From UBA5078 sp033721235 (GTDB taxonomy: Bacteria; Pseudomonadota; Gammaproteobacteria; Pseudomonadales; Pseudohongiellaceae): DNA of 64,000 bases. The stretch is taken from positions 310,001-374,000 of the forward strand of contig JAWWAY010000001.1 in NCBI GenBank assembly GCA_033721235.1, in the 5' to 3' direction. Positions 18,375-26,095 of the stretch are shown piece after piece (position 1 is the stretch's first letter; each line of letters starts with the position of its first letter). Below the pieces are notes generated by a model that worked only from the letters and a program-made list of their open reading frames with translations, was not told the origin of the DNA and did not search any database. The translations under genes and the position numbers were made by a program.

Positions 18375-19043
18375 TTAATGTAAAGTTAATAGGCTGCGGC
18401 GCACAGTGATGGCGCTATCGCGAATACGTTTTTTGTAAAAGAATAGGTGCCAGCGTCTGCCACCCAATTGCTGCCAGAGCATGGCAAAGCGGATACCGGC
18501 TAACAAAAGGGCGCGAATGCTATCGGCTACGCTCTGTTGTTTGAGCTGGGTGATTTCACCTTTTACGTGAATTCTAAAGCTCAGCTTGCTAATACTGTCT
18601 TGGTATAGGCGGGCTAGGCCGATGATGTCATGGCGTGCCAATGGGTCATCGTTGTCCTCTGGCAGTAGTTCACTGCGCTTATCGAGCATGGGCAGGCGTC
18701 TTCGTATGAGATCCTGCATTTTAGGCTTTTTACTTAACTGCTGCTGCAAGACAGTCATGCCTAGAACGTAAGGCAGGGTGTCGCCGAGAGCCTGCATACC
18801 CTTAGGGCCGAGCGCGCTCTCTAAGGCGCTAAGCCCGGAATTAAAGATCGCAGGTTGCGGGTAGACATCATCTACGTTCTTGGGGTTGAGTACGTATAGG
18901 GCATCAAGACAGGCCGCCATTTGAGTCTTGTTGGCTGAGCCCGTGGTGGCTAAAGAGTCGACCAATTGAGCGCACTGAATCATCGAGGCAAGCGCCAAGC
19001 TGCGGTGCTCCCACTGGCTTAGCTTAACGATAGTATTGCTCAA
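18375..19043 (-). CDS. hflD: high frequency lysogenization protein HflD
   Basis: Peripheral membrane protein known in E. coli for modulating lambda CII; its normal cellular role is unclear. The N-terminal QWEHRSLALASMIQCAQLVD, YVLGMTVLQQQL and LLLAGIRFAMLWQQLGGRRW match the family, and length 222 fits. Its start overlaps the 3' end of mnmA by 20 nt, indicating translational coupling. The mnmA-hflD-purB order is conserved in gammaproteobacteria. Confidence 0.9.
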   Translation of the reverse strand: MSNTIVKLSQWEHRSLALASMIQCAQLVDSLATTGSANKTQMAACLDALYVLNPKNVDDVYPQPAIFNSGLSALESALGPKGMQALGDTLPYVLGMTVLQQQLSKKPKMQDLIRRRLPMLDKRSELLPEDNDDPLARHDIIGLARLYQDSISKLSFRIHVKGEITQLKQQSVADSIRALLLAGIRFAMLWQQLGGRRWHLFFYKKRIRDSAITVRRSLLTLH

Positions 19044-20157
19044 TGGTAGCTCCCCCTAAACAAATGTCACCGGAATAGAAAACGATCGATTGGCCCGGTG
19101 TGACCGCTCGCTGCAGCTCATCAAAAGCAACACTGACGCTGCCATCGTCGTTGGCTGTGACGACACACTCTTGATCGGGCTGTCGATAGCGGATTTTAGC
19201 AGTGCAGCGCAGCGGTAGCGATGGCGTTTCATGATTGATCCAGTCCACCTTGGAGGCCTGTAGCGATTTTGAGAATAGCAGGGGGTGGTCATTGCCCTGA
19301 GCGACCACTAACACATTGCGCTCTAGGTCTTTCCCCACCACATACCATGGTGCTTCGCCGTGCTTTGCTGAGCCGCCAATGCCTAAGCCCTGTCTTTGCC
19401 CATAGGTGTGATACATCAAACCATGGTGCTTGCCTATTGCTTCGCCATCGATGGTTTCGATAATGCCGGGCTGCGCTGGTATGTACTGCTGCAGGAAGTC
19501 CTTGAATTTACGCTCACCAATGAAGCAAATGCCCGTGCTGTCTTTTTTATCATGGGTAACAAAGCCGTGCTTGGCCGCTATTTCCCTGACTTCACTTTTG
19601 TCTAGCTCGCCCACTGGAAACAGGCTGCGCTTGAGGCAGTCCTCGTTCACGGCGCAGAGGAAGTAACTTTGATCTTTATTGCCATCCAGGCCTTTTAGTA
19701 GAACGCATTGGGCGTTGCCTGTTTCAGGGTTCTCACGCTCGGCGCGGCGAACATAGTGTCCCGTGGCGATGTAGTCGGCCCCAAGTTCTGTGGCGTAGTC
19801 CAAGAAGGCGCGGAACTTGATTTCCCTGTTGCATAGGATGTCGGGGTTTGGCGTTCTGCCCGCCCTGTATTCCGCTATAAAGTGCTCGAATACATTGTCC
19901 CAGTATTCGGCGGCGAAGTTTGCCGTATGCAAATGGATGCCTAATGTCTGGCATACCGCTTGGGCATCGGCGAGATCGTCCTTGGCTGTGCAGTACTCGG
20001 TGCCATCGTCTTCATCCCAGTTTTTCATGAATAGCCCTTCAACAGCATATCCTTGCTGAATGAGGAGTAGGGCGGCGACCGACGAGTCTACGCCGCCGGA
20101 CATGCCGACGATGACTCGAATATTACTGTTATCAGCGTTTTGCTGCTTACTTGGCAT
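19024..20157 (-). CDS. mnmA: tRNA-specific 2-thiouridylase MnmA
   Basis: Adds sulfur to U34 of tRNA Lys, Glu and Gln using ATP and sulfur relayed by IscS-Tus proteins. The P-loop GMSGGVDSSVAALLL, the catalytic Cys in NPDILCNREIKF and the second Cys in STGICFIGER are present. The relay genes tusDCBE and tusE occur 21 kb away in this same window, so the pathway looks complete apart from IscS and TusA. Length 377. Confidence 0.96.
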   Translation of the reverse strand: MPSKQQNADNSNIRVIVGMSGGVDSSVAALLLIQQGYAVEGLFMKNWDEDDGTEYCTAKDDLADAQAVCQTLGIHLHTANFAAEYWDNVFEHFIAEYRAGRTPNPDILCNREIKFRAFLDYATELGADYIATGHYVRRAERENPETGNAQCVLLKGLDGNKDQSYFLCAVNEDCLKRSLFPVGELDKSEVREIAAKHGFVTHDKKDSTGICFIGERKFKDFLQQYIPAQPGIIETIDGEAIGKHHGLMYHTYGQRQGLGIGGSAKHGEAPWYVVGKDLERNVLVVAQGNDHPLLFSKSLQASKVDWINHETPSLPLRCTAKIRYRQPDQECVVTANDDGSVSVAFDELQRAVTPGQSIVFYSGDICLGGATIEQYYR

Positions 20158-20183
20158 AGTGATTTATTAAATTCTTTGTCTGG

Positions 20184-20645
20184 CTATGAGAGTGTCGCAT
20201 CGAAGTCTTGAATAAACTCCAGAGAGCATTGTTTTCCTGCTAAATAGTCTTTGATTACGCTCAATACTAGCGGGCTGCGCAGTTGCGCCTGTCGCTGTTC
20301 CAACTCTTGCTCGCTGAGCCATATAGCGCGAATAATCCCCTGGTCCAAAGGGCTGGAGGGAATATGTTCAATGGCTTCGGCAATAAAGCAGGTCCTGATA
20401 TACGTGACTTGATTGCTCGGGGCCGTGTACTTGTATACGCCTAAAAGGGCGCAGGGGCGTACCTTCCAAGCAGTCTCTTCGAAAGTCTCACGAATAGCTG
20501 CATCGATAAGCGATTCATTCTGCTCTAGGTGGCCGGCCGGCTGATTAATGACCGTTTCGCCGTCTATTAGCTCTTCTACCAAGAGGAACTTATTGTCTTT
20601 CTCGACGATAGTTGCGACCGTCTGATGCGGGTGCCATTGGCTCAT
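20184..20645 (-). CDS. nudJ: Nudix hydrolase NudJ
   Basis: Nudix pyrophosphatase of 153 residues. The Nudix box runs GHLEQNESLIDAAIRETFEE, preceded by VINQPA as in E. coli NudJ, which acts on thiamine pyrophosphate precursors and nucleoside triphosphates. I use the ATG at 20645 (MSQWHPHQTVATIV) because it matches the usual N-terminus; an in-frame TTG at 20672 adds nine atypical residues. It heads the leftward run and is divergent from moaC. Confidence 0.88.
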   Translation of the reverse strand: MSQWHPHQTVATIVEKDNKFLLVEELIDGETVINQPAGHLEQNESLIDAAIRETFEETAWKVRPCALLGVYKYTAPSNQVTYIRTCFIAEAIEHIPSSPLDQGIIRAIWLSEQELEQRQAQLRSPLVLSVIKDYLAGKQCSLEFIQDFDATLS

Positions 20646-20815
20646 GTGTGTGACTTTTGCAGGTAGACCCAAAATTAAAGGCGCAATCCTACATTATTTT
20701 AGGGTAAGTTTCTTCTGAAAAAGCGCCCAAGTCGGCTCTTTGTGGCTTCTGCTAGGTGGCCATAGTGTGGATAATAGCCAGCCTTCACGGCGCAGTAATA
20801 TTATGGAGACGAAAA

Positions 20816-21289
20816 ATGGGTAAATTGACTCACTTAGATGACCAAGGCAATGCCTCGATGGTCGACGTTAGCGGTAAAGATGTGACCAGCCGCAGCGCGA
20901 CAGCGACGGCCAGTGTTTCTATGTTACCCGAGACTATTGCGCTGATTGTATCGGGCGGTAGCAAGAAGGGGGATGTGCTCGCCGTTTCGCGTATTGCAGG
21001 TATTCAGGCGGCTAAGAAGTGTTCGGATTTGATTCCTTTATGTCACCCTTTGATGCTGAGCTCGGTGAAAGTGGAGTTTGATGTCGATGAGGCGGATAAT
21101 CGAATCAATATTAGCGCTACCTGCCGTCTAGATGGCAAGACTGGCGTGGAGATGGAGGCGCTTACTGCGGCCTCTGTGGCAGCTCTGACCATTTACGATA
21201 TGTGTAAGGCCGTGGACAAGGGTATGGTTATTGAGCGTGTGCAGCTAGAAGAGAAATTAGGCGGAAAATCAGGTCATTACAAAAGATAG
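20816..21289 (+). CDS. moaC: cyclic pyranopterin monophosphate synthase MoaC
   Basis: Second enzyme of molybdopterin synthesis, forming cyclic pyranopterin monophosphate. Diagnostic segments are LIPLCHPLMLSSV, GKTGVEMEALTAAS and YDMCKAVDKGMVI. The ATG at 20816 follows TGGAGACG and gives 157 residues, the usual size; the longer frame from 20756 lacks support. It is followed by moaD and moaE. moaA is not in the window, so the first step is encoded elsewhere. Confidence 0.95.
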   Translation: MGKLTHLDDQGNASMVDVSGKDVTSRSATATASVSMLPETIALIVSGGSKKGDVLAVSRIAGIQAAKKCSDLIPLCHPLMLSSVKVEFDVDEADNRINISATCRLDGKTGVEMEALTAASVAALTIYDMCKAVDKGMVIERVQLEEKLGGKSGHYKR

Positions 21290-21328
21290 CTAAAGTGAAA
21301 TATGCTATTTAGCATAGGGCAGTATTGG

Positions 21329-21583
21329 ATGTTAAAGATTAATTTATTTGCCAGTTTGCGGGAACAATTAGGCGTTGCCAGCTTAGACCTCGAATTACCC
21401 GAGGGGGTGGGCACTGTCGGTGAGCTTAGTGACTATTTGGCTCATACTAAAGGTGATGACTGGCGGGTTCTTAGTGATTCTACACAGGTCTTGATCGCAG
21501 TGAATCAGGAAGTGGCGAAGCCAGAAACTGCGATTTCGGCTAATAGTGAGGTGGCATTCTTCCCACCCATGACTGGAGGCTGA
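21329..21583 (+). CDS. moaD: molybdopterin synthase sulfur carrier subunit MoaD
   Basis: Small ubiquitin-like sulfur carrier of 84 residues. The C-terminal FFPPMTGG ends in the Gly-Gly that is thiocarboxylated by MoeB. LFASLREQLG is the typical first strand and helix. The ATG at 21329 fits family length; an in-frame start at 21302 adds nine residues. The stop is 2 nt before the moaE start codon, so the two subunits are translationally coupled. Confidence 0.93.
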   Translation: MLKINLFASLREQLGVASLDLELPEGVGTVGELSDYLAHTKGDDWRVLSDSTQVLIAVNQEVAKPETAISANSEVAFFPPMTGG

Positions 21584-21585
21584 GG

Positions 21586-22050
21586 GTGATCACGGTCACT
21601 ACAGAGGATTTTGACGTCGCGCAGTTGTATCAACGGCTGCGTAGCGATGCAGATAATGCGGGCGCTATAGCCACGTTTACTGGGCTGGTGCGCGAATTCT
21701 ATGAGCCGCCTAAGGATAGCGATGAGCCAAGGGTGCTCTCCTTAACCCTTGAACATTACCCTGGCATGACCGAGAAAGCCCTAGAGTCTATAGTCAATGA
21801 TGCCAAGGAGCGCTGGGATGTGCTGGCCGCGGAGGTGGTTCACCGCGTCGGTGAGTTAAAAGCGTCGGATCAGATAGTTTTCGTTGGGGTGGCTAGCACC
21901 CATAGAGGGGATGCGTTTGCCGCGGCCGAATTCATTATGGACTTCCTCAAAAGCCGAGCGCCGTTTTGGAAAAAACAAAACACCAGTGCTGGCGAGTATT
22001 GGGTAGAGGCTCGTGAGCAGGACGAAGAGGCGCTGTCGCGCTGGCGTTAG
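21586..22050 (+). CDS. moaE: molybdopterin synthase catalytic subunit MoaE
   Basis: Uses MoaD thiocarboxylate to insert the dithiolene sulfurs of molybdopterin. Family marks are GAIATFTGLVREF, LTLEHYPGMTEKAL, VHRVGELKASDQIVFV and the catalytic Lys region FLKSRAPFWKKQN. The start is GTG, with GGAGG (inside moaD) a few bases before it. Length 154. It is convergent with rluE, 1 nt apart. Confidence 0.94.
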   Translation: MITVTTEDFDVAQLYQRLRSDADNAGAIATFTGLVREFYEPPKDSDEPRVLSLTLEHYPGMTEKALESIVNDAKERWDVLAAEVVHRVGELKASDQIVFVGVASTHRGDAFAAAEFIMDFLKSRAPFWKKQNTSAGEYWVEAREQDEEALSRWR

Positions 22051-22051
22051 C

Positions 22052-22591
22052 TCACACCTCGAGCATAATTGACTCCTCCGGTCGTAATTTCCCTACAGTC
22101 CATTCTCCGATGCTATGGCGCACGAGACGGAGCGTTGGAAAGCCCACTGCGGCTGTCATGCGTCTTACCTGTCGGTTACGCCCTTCAGTAATCGTTAACT
22201 CTATCCACGATGTGGGAATGTTTTTCCTTTCTCTAATGGGGGGAATACGCTCCCATAGGTCGGGATGTTCAATGTGCCTTGCCTTGGCTGGGCGTGTCTT
22301 GCCATCTTTTAGTGTGACGCCACGGCTTAGCTGACTGAGAGCCTCGTCGCTTATTTCGCCTTCTACCTGCGCCCAGTACACCTTGGGCATTTTGTTCTTG
22401 GGGTTACTAATGCGTTGTTGCAGCTTGCCGCAGTCAGTAAGCAGTAGTAGGCCCTCGGAATCCCTATCTAGGCGGCCCGCCGGATAGAAGCCAGGCTGGT
22501 CGATACAGTCGGCTAAGGTGCGTCTGCCGGTGTCGTCGGTAAACTGGGAAAGCATATCAAAGGGTTTGTTTAATAGTATCAATTTGGGCAT
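22052..22591 (-). CDS. rluE: 23S rRNA pseudouridine synthase RluE
   Basis: RsuA-family pseudouridine synthase, expected to modify U2457 of 23S rRNA. The catalytic Asp is in PAGRLDRDSEGLLLLT, and the C-terminal GRNRQVRRMTAAVGFPTLRL is standard. There is no N-terminal S4 domain, and length 179 fits RluE rather than RluB or RluF. Its position between nudJ and icd matches E. coli gene order. Confidence 0.9.
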   Translation of the reverse strand: MPKLILLNKPFDMLSQFTDDTGRRTLADCIDQPGFYPAGRLDRDSEGLLLLTDCGKLQQRISNPKNKMPKVYWAQVEGEISDEALSQLSRGVTLKDGKTRPAKARHIEHPDLWERIPPIRERKNIPTSWIELTITEGRNRQVRRMTAAVGFPTLRLVRHSIGEWTVGKLRPEESIMLEV

Positions 22592-22651
22592 AGAGGGTCT
22601 CGCAACAGGGAGCTAGCTTAGTTTTGGGCGCTATTCTAACAGGTCCTAGCC

Positions 22652-22660
22652 TGCTATAAT
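22652..22660 (+). promoter_or_regulatory. extended -10 promoter element for icd
   Basis: TGCTATAAT combines a perfect -10 hexamer with the upstream TG of an extended -10 promoter. No convincing -35 box is present, which is acceptable for this promoter type. It would give a leader of about 145 nt to icd. The surrounding gap (22592-22811) also contains the start region of rluE on the other strand. Confidence 0.45.
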
Positions 22661-22811
22661 GCGCCGCAAATTGACCGCAGCAAAGATGCTAGGTTTCTAT
22701 TCCTCGCAGTGCACACGATCAGACTTTCTAATCCTGCCACTGATTGTCTCTCCCCTGAGACTTAATCAAATTGTTAGTTTTTAAACCTTTTTTAGGAGTT
22801 AAGGAAATACA

Positions 22812-25037
22812 ATGACGAACGCATCTACCATAATCTATACGATTACCGATGAAGCCCCCGCTTTGGCCACATACTCGCTTTTGCCCATTATTCAAGCGTT
22901 TGCTCAACCAGCCTCTATTGCGGTTGAGACTCAAGATATTTCATTGGCAGGTCGTATTATCGCTAACTTCTCTGAGCGTCTTACAGATGAGCAGAAGCAA
23001 ATAGATGCCTTGTCGGCGCTTGGTGATCTCGCTAAAACACCAGCAGCCAATATCATTAAGCTTCCTAATATCAGTGCTTCGATTCCTCAGCTACAAGCGG
23101 CCATTAAGGAGCTGCAAGATCATGGCTACGATTTGCCTGATTACCCAGCAGAGCCGAGCAATGACGAAGAGAAAGAGATTAAGTCTCGTTATGCCAAGGT
23201 GTTGGGTAGCGCCGTAAACCCGGTTCTGCGCGAAGGTAACTCGGATCGCCGCGTAGCCGCTCCTGTGAAAGAGTATGCTAAGAAAAACCCTCACTCCATG
23301 GGTGAATGGTCCGCTGACTCTAAGTCTCACGTGGCTCACATGGACGATGGCGACTTCTTCTCATCGGAGCAGTCTGCAGTATCTGAAAAGGATGGGGCCG
23401 TGCGCATTGAGCTCGTTGCAGAGGATGGCAGCGTTGAAGTGCTGAAAGAGAAGACAGCTCTACAGGCTGGCGAAGTTATCGACGCTGCCGTGATGAGTAG
23501 CTCGGCTCTGCGCGATTTCTTCCGCGCTCAGATCGAAGATGCTAAGGCCTCTGATGTCTTGTTATCGCTACACTTGAAAGCCACCATGATGAAGGTGTCT
23601 GACCCCATTATGTTTGGTCTTGCGGTTACTGTGTATTACGAAGATGTTTTCACTAAGCATGCAGAGCTATTCAAAGAGCTAGGCGTGAACCCCGATAACG
23701 GTATCGGCGATGTCTACGCGAAAATCAAGAACTTGCCACAGGCGCAGCGCGAAGAAATCGAGGCCGATATACAAGCGGTTTATGCCACGCGTCCGTCCCT
23801 AGCCATGGTGGACTCCGATCGCGGCATTACTAACCTACACGTACCAAGCGACGTAATTGTCGATGCCTCCATGCCAGCGGCTATTCGTTCTTCCGGTAAA
23901 ATGTGGGGAACAGACGGCAAGTTGCACGATACTAAGGCTATGATTCCTGATCGCTGCTATGCCGGTATTTATCAAGAAACGATCGACTTCTGTAAGAAAA
24001 ATGGCGCATTCGATGTGAGCACTATGGGCAGTGTTTCCAATGTCGGACTCATGGCTCAGAAAGCAGAGGAATACGGCTCTCACGACAAGACTTTCAAAAT
24101 AGCGGCGAAAGGAGTTGTGCGTGTTGTTGATGCTGATGGCAATACGGTATTCGAGCATGCGGTTGAGAAAGGCGATATTTGGCGTATGTGTCAGACTAAA
24201 GATCTGCCAATTCAAGACTGGGTGAAACTCGCTGTTACTCGCGCGCGTGCCACTTCAACGCCAGCGGTTTTTTGGCTGGACGAAAATCGTGCTCACGATC
24301 AGCAGCTTATTAAGAAGGTAGAGAAGTACCTGCAAGACCACGATACATCAGGTCTAGAGATTTTGATTAAGTCTCCAGTGGAGGCAATTAAGTTCTCACT
24401 CGATCGCATCAAGGCAGGTAAAGACACTATCTCTGTGACCGGCAATGTATTGCGCGACTACCTGACTGACTTGTTCCCAATTCTGGAGCTCGGCACTAGT
24501 GCCAAGATGTTGTCAATTGTTCCGCTATTGGCTGGTGGTGGTCTATTCGAGACTGGTGCGGGCGGCTCTGCGCCGAAGCACGTGCAACAGTTTGTGGAGG
24601 AAGGTCACTTGCGTTGGGATTCCCTAGGTGAATTCTTGGCATTGGCCGTGTCCCTGGAAGACCTGGGCACTAAAACCGACAACAAGAAGGCGCTTGCGCT
24701 TGCCGCCGCTCTGAATGCTGCAACGGGCGTGTTCTTGGATAACGATAAATCGCCGAGCCGTAAAGTAGGAGAGCTGGACAATCGTGGTAGTCACTTCTAT
24801 TTGGCACTGTACTGGGCCCAAGCGCTAGCGGCGCAGACGGATGATGCGCAGATGCAGGCGACGTTTAAACCGGTGGCTGAATTCTTGGCCGCTAATGAAA
24901 CGAAAATTGTTGAAGAGCTGAACAATGCTCAGGGTAAGCCTGTGGATATAGGCGGTTATTACCAGCCTGATTTTGAAAAGGCCTCAAAAGCGATGCGTCC
25001 AAGCGCGACCTTGAATGAAGCGCTAGGCTTGTTATAA
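22812..25037 (+). CDS. icd: isocitrate dehydrogenase (NADP), monomeric type
   Basis: TCA-cycle enzyme converting isocitrate to 2-oxoglutarate and NADPH. At 741 residues it is the monomeric type, not homologous in length to the 416-residue dimeric enzyme of E. coli. Recognisable parts are YTITDEAPALATYSLLP, NSDRRVAAPVKEYAKKNPH, DRCYAGIYQETI and PVFWLDENRAHD. The ATG follows TAGGAGTTAAGG. Pseudomonas carries both types side by side at this position; here only the monomeric gene remains between rluE and cspD. Confidence 0.96.
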   Translation: MTNASTIIYTITDEAPALATYSLLPIIQAFAQPASIAVETQDISLAGRIIANFSERLTDEQKQIDALSALGDLAKTPAANIIKLPNISASIPQLQAAIKELQDHGYDLPDYPAEPSNDEEKEIKSRYAKVLGSAVNPVLREGNSDRRVAAPVKEYAKKNPHSMGEWSADSKSHVAHMDDGDFFSSEQSAVSEKDGAVRIELVAEDGSVEVLKEKTALQAGEVIDAAVMSSSALRDFFRAQIEDAKASDVLLSLHLKATMMKVSDPIMFGLAVTVYYEDVFTKHAELFKELGVNPDNGIGDVYAKIKNLPQAQREEIEADIQAVYATRPSLAMVDSDRGITNLHVPSDVIVDASMPAAIRSSGKMWGTDGKLHDTKAMIPDRCYAGIYQETIDFCKKNGAFDVSTMGSVSNVGLMAQKAEEYGSHDKTFKIAAKGVVRVVDADGNTVFEHAVEKGDIWRMCQTKDLPIQDWVKLAVTRARATSTPAVFWLDENRAHDQQLIKKVEKYLQDHDTSGLEILIKSPVEAIKFSLDRIKAGKDTISVTGNVLRDYLTDLFPILELGTSAKMLSIVPLLAGGGLFETGAGGSAPKHVQQFVEEGHLRWDSLGEFLALAVSLEDLGTKTDNKKALALAAALNAATGVFLDNDKSPSRKVGELDNRGSHFYLALYWAQALAAQTDDAQMQATFKPVAEFLAANETKIVEELNNAQGKPVDIGGYYQPDFEKASKAMRPSATLNEALGLL

Positions 25038-25052
25038 GCGCAGAGGGAGCGT

Positions 25053-25090
25053 TAGCCCCTTGTGACTTGCTTTGGCAAAACAAGGGGCTA
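25053..25090 (+). terminator. stem-loop after icd, probable terminator
   Basis: An 11-bp inverted repeat TAGCCCCTTGT / ACAAGGGGCTA starts 15 nt after the icd stop. The stem is stable, but the following bases (TTAGTATCTAG) are not a real T-run, so termination may be weak or the stem may protect the mRNA end. Confidence 0.5.
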
Positions 25091-25154
25091 TTAGTATCTA
25101 GAGTGCATTACGTCGGTAGGGGCCAGTCAGTGGCTGAACTCAACCGCTTATGTG

Positions 25155-25382
25155 CTACTCGCTGGAGTTAGATGCTTGTCCGATAGGGACTATATTGGCT
25201 GCATGTAGTCCTTTTGGACCTTCGATGGTCTCAAAGGAAACAGTTTGACCGGCTTTAAGGGTCTTATAACCCTCCATACCTATGGCCGAATAGTGTGCGA
25301 ATAAGTCATCGCCACCATTGTCGGGTAGAATAAAGCCGAATCCTTTTGCATTATTAAACCACTTTACTTGCCCAGTATTCAT
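25155..25382 (-). CDS. cspD: cold-shock domain protein, CspD-like
   Basis: Single OB-fold nucleic-acid-binding protein of 75 residues. The RNP motifs are NNAKGFGFI (RNP1) and DDLFAHYSAI (RNP2). The ATG at 25382 follows GGGAG. Position next to clpS-clpA, as in E. coli and Pseudomonas, suggests the CspD subgroup, which inhibits replication in stationary phase in E. coli. CspA-type function cannot be excluded by sequence alone. Confidence 0.88.
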   Translation of the reverse strand: MNTGQVKWFNNAKGFGFILPDNGGDDLFAHYSAIGMEGYKTLKAGQTVSFETIEGPKGLHAANIVPIGQASNSSE

Positions 25383-25467
25383 GGCAAAACTCCCGTGTAA
25401 TATCTTGTTGTAATTGTTATACGCTCTGTGGCGTTTTTTATACTTAGGATGCACATGTGCAGTGCTT

Positions 25468-25496
25468 CGTATAACGCACTGCTTTTGTGAAGTCAA
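25468..25496 (-). promoter_or_regulatory. cspD promoter
   Basis: On the minus strand TTGACT (25491-25496) and TATACG (25468-25473) are separated by exactly 17 nt. The transcript would have a leader of about 80 nt. The -10 box lies within the loop of an inverted repeat CAGTGC/GCACTG (25461-25482), a possible operator. Confidence 0.6.
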
Positions 25497-25515
25497 ACAT
25501 GGGCTTTCCTTGTGT

Positions 25516-25543
25516 TTGACTTAGTTCACCATTCTGCTATAGA
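25516..25543 (+). promoter_or_regulatory. clpS-clpA promoter
   Basis: TTGACT (25516-25521), a 16-nt spacer and TATAGA (25538-25543), with an upstream TG giving TGCTATAGA, an extended -10. The predicted leader to clpS is about 155 nt. The gene-end direction and lack of other candidates support it, but it is only a sequence match. Confidence 0.45.
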
Positions 25544-25703
25544 TCAAATGCTATATGCAATACCTTATTTGCTTAAAAAATGATCAATAAAAATCTTTCC
25601 AAACCGCCGTTTCTTGGGCGTATCATATGACTAAAGTATTAGGTAAATGGAATCGTGAAAAGCGTTAAATTTCGTTAGAAACCTAGTAAGGAATGAGAGT
25701 AAG

Positions 25704-26081
25704 ATGTTAGACATGAAGTATGAGGAAGCCCAGCTTCGATGTGCTGAAAGGGCGATGGCGAATGACCATACAGGTGATGATCGCGATGACGGTCTCGCCA
25801 CATCCATTGCGCCGCCCAAGCTTGCGAGGCCTCCCATGTATAAGGTGGTATTGTTTAATGATGACTATACCCCAATGGATTTCGTAGTTGATGTGCTTTG
25901 CACATTCTTCTCCATGAATGTGGAGAAGGCGACACAGATTATGCTGAAGGTACATACAGAAGGTAAGGCGGTATGTGGTGTGTATTCACGTGATGTTGCT
26001 GAAACAAAGGCACAGCAAGTGAATGACTATTCGAAAGAATGCGAGCATCCGCTTTTATGTAATGTGGAAGTCGATAGTTAA
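25704..26081 (+). CDS. clpS: ATP-dependent Clp protease adaptor ClpS
   Basis: Adaptor that recognises N-terminal Leu, Phe, Tyr and Trp and delivers those proteins to ClpAP. The core MYKVVLFNDDYTPMDFVVDVL and KVHTEGKAVCGVYSRDVAETK, with the ligand-binding Asn-Asp-Asp and the KxHxxG metal/His motif, is intact. The flexible N-terminal extension (about 45 residues) is needed to engage ClpA. clpA starts 14 nt downstream. Confidence 0.95.
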   Translation: MLDMKYEEAQLRCAERAMANDHTGDDRDDGLATSIAPPKLARPPMYKVVLFNDDYTPMDFVVDVLCTFFSMNVEKATQIMLKVHTEGKAVCGVYSRDVAETKAQQVNDYSKECEHPLLCNVEVDS

Positions 26082-26095
26082 GAGGAAGGCAATCT

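Larger units (their letters stand above)
25383..25703. other. divergent cspD/clpS intergenic region
   Basis: This 321-nt gap has no convincing gene; the open frames inside it are shadows. It holds two outward-facing sigma70-like promoters, the structured cspD leader, and a perfect 12-bp palindrome TGCACATGTGCA (25450-25461). An AT-rich stretch precedes clpS. Confidence 0.6.

Noticed and set aside
20673..20815. Moco riboswitch before moaC
   Set aside because: I looked for the conserved helices of the Moco motif in this 143-nt gap and could not lay them out convincingly; an Infernal search would decide.
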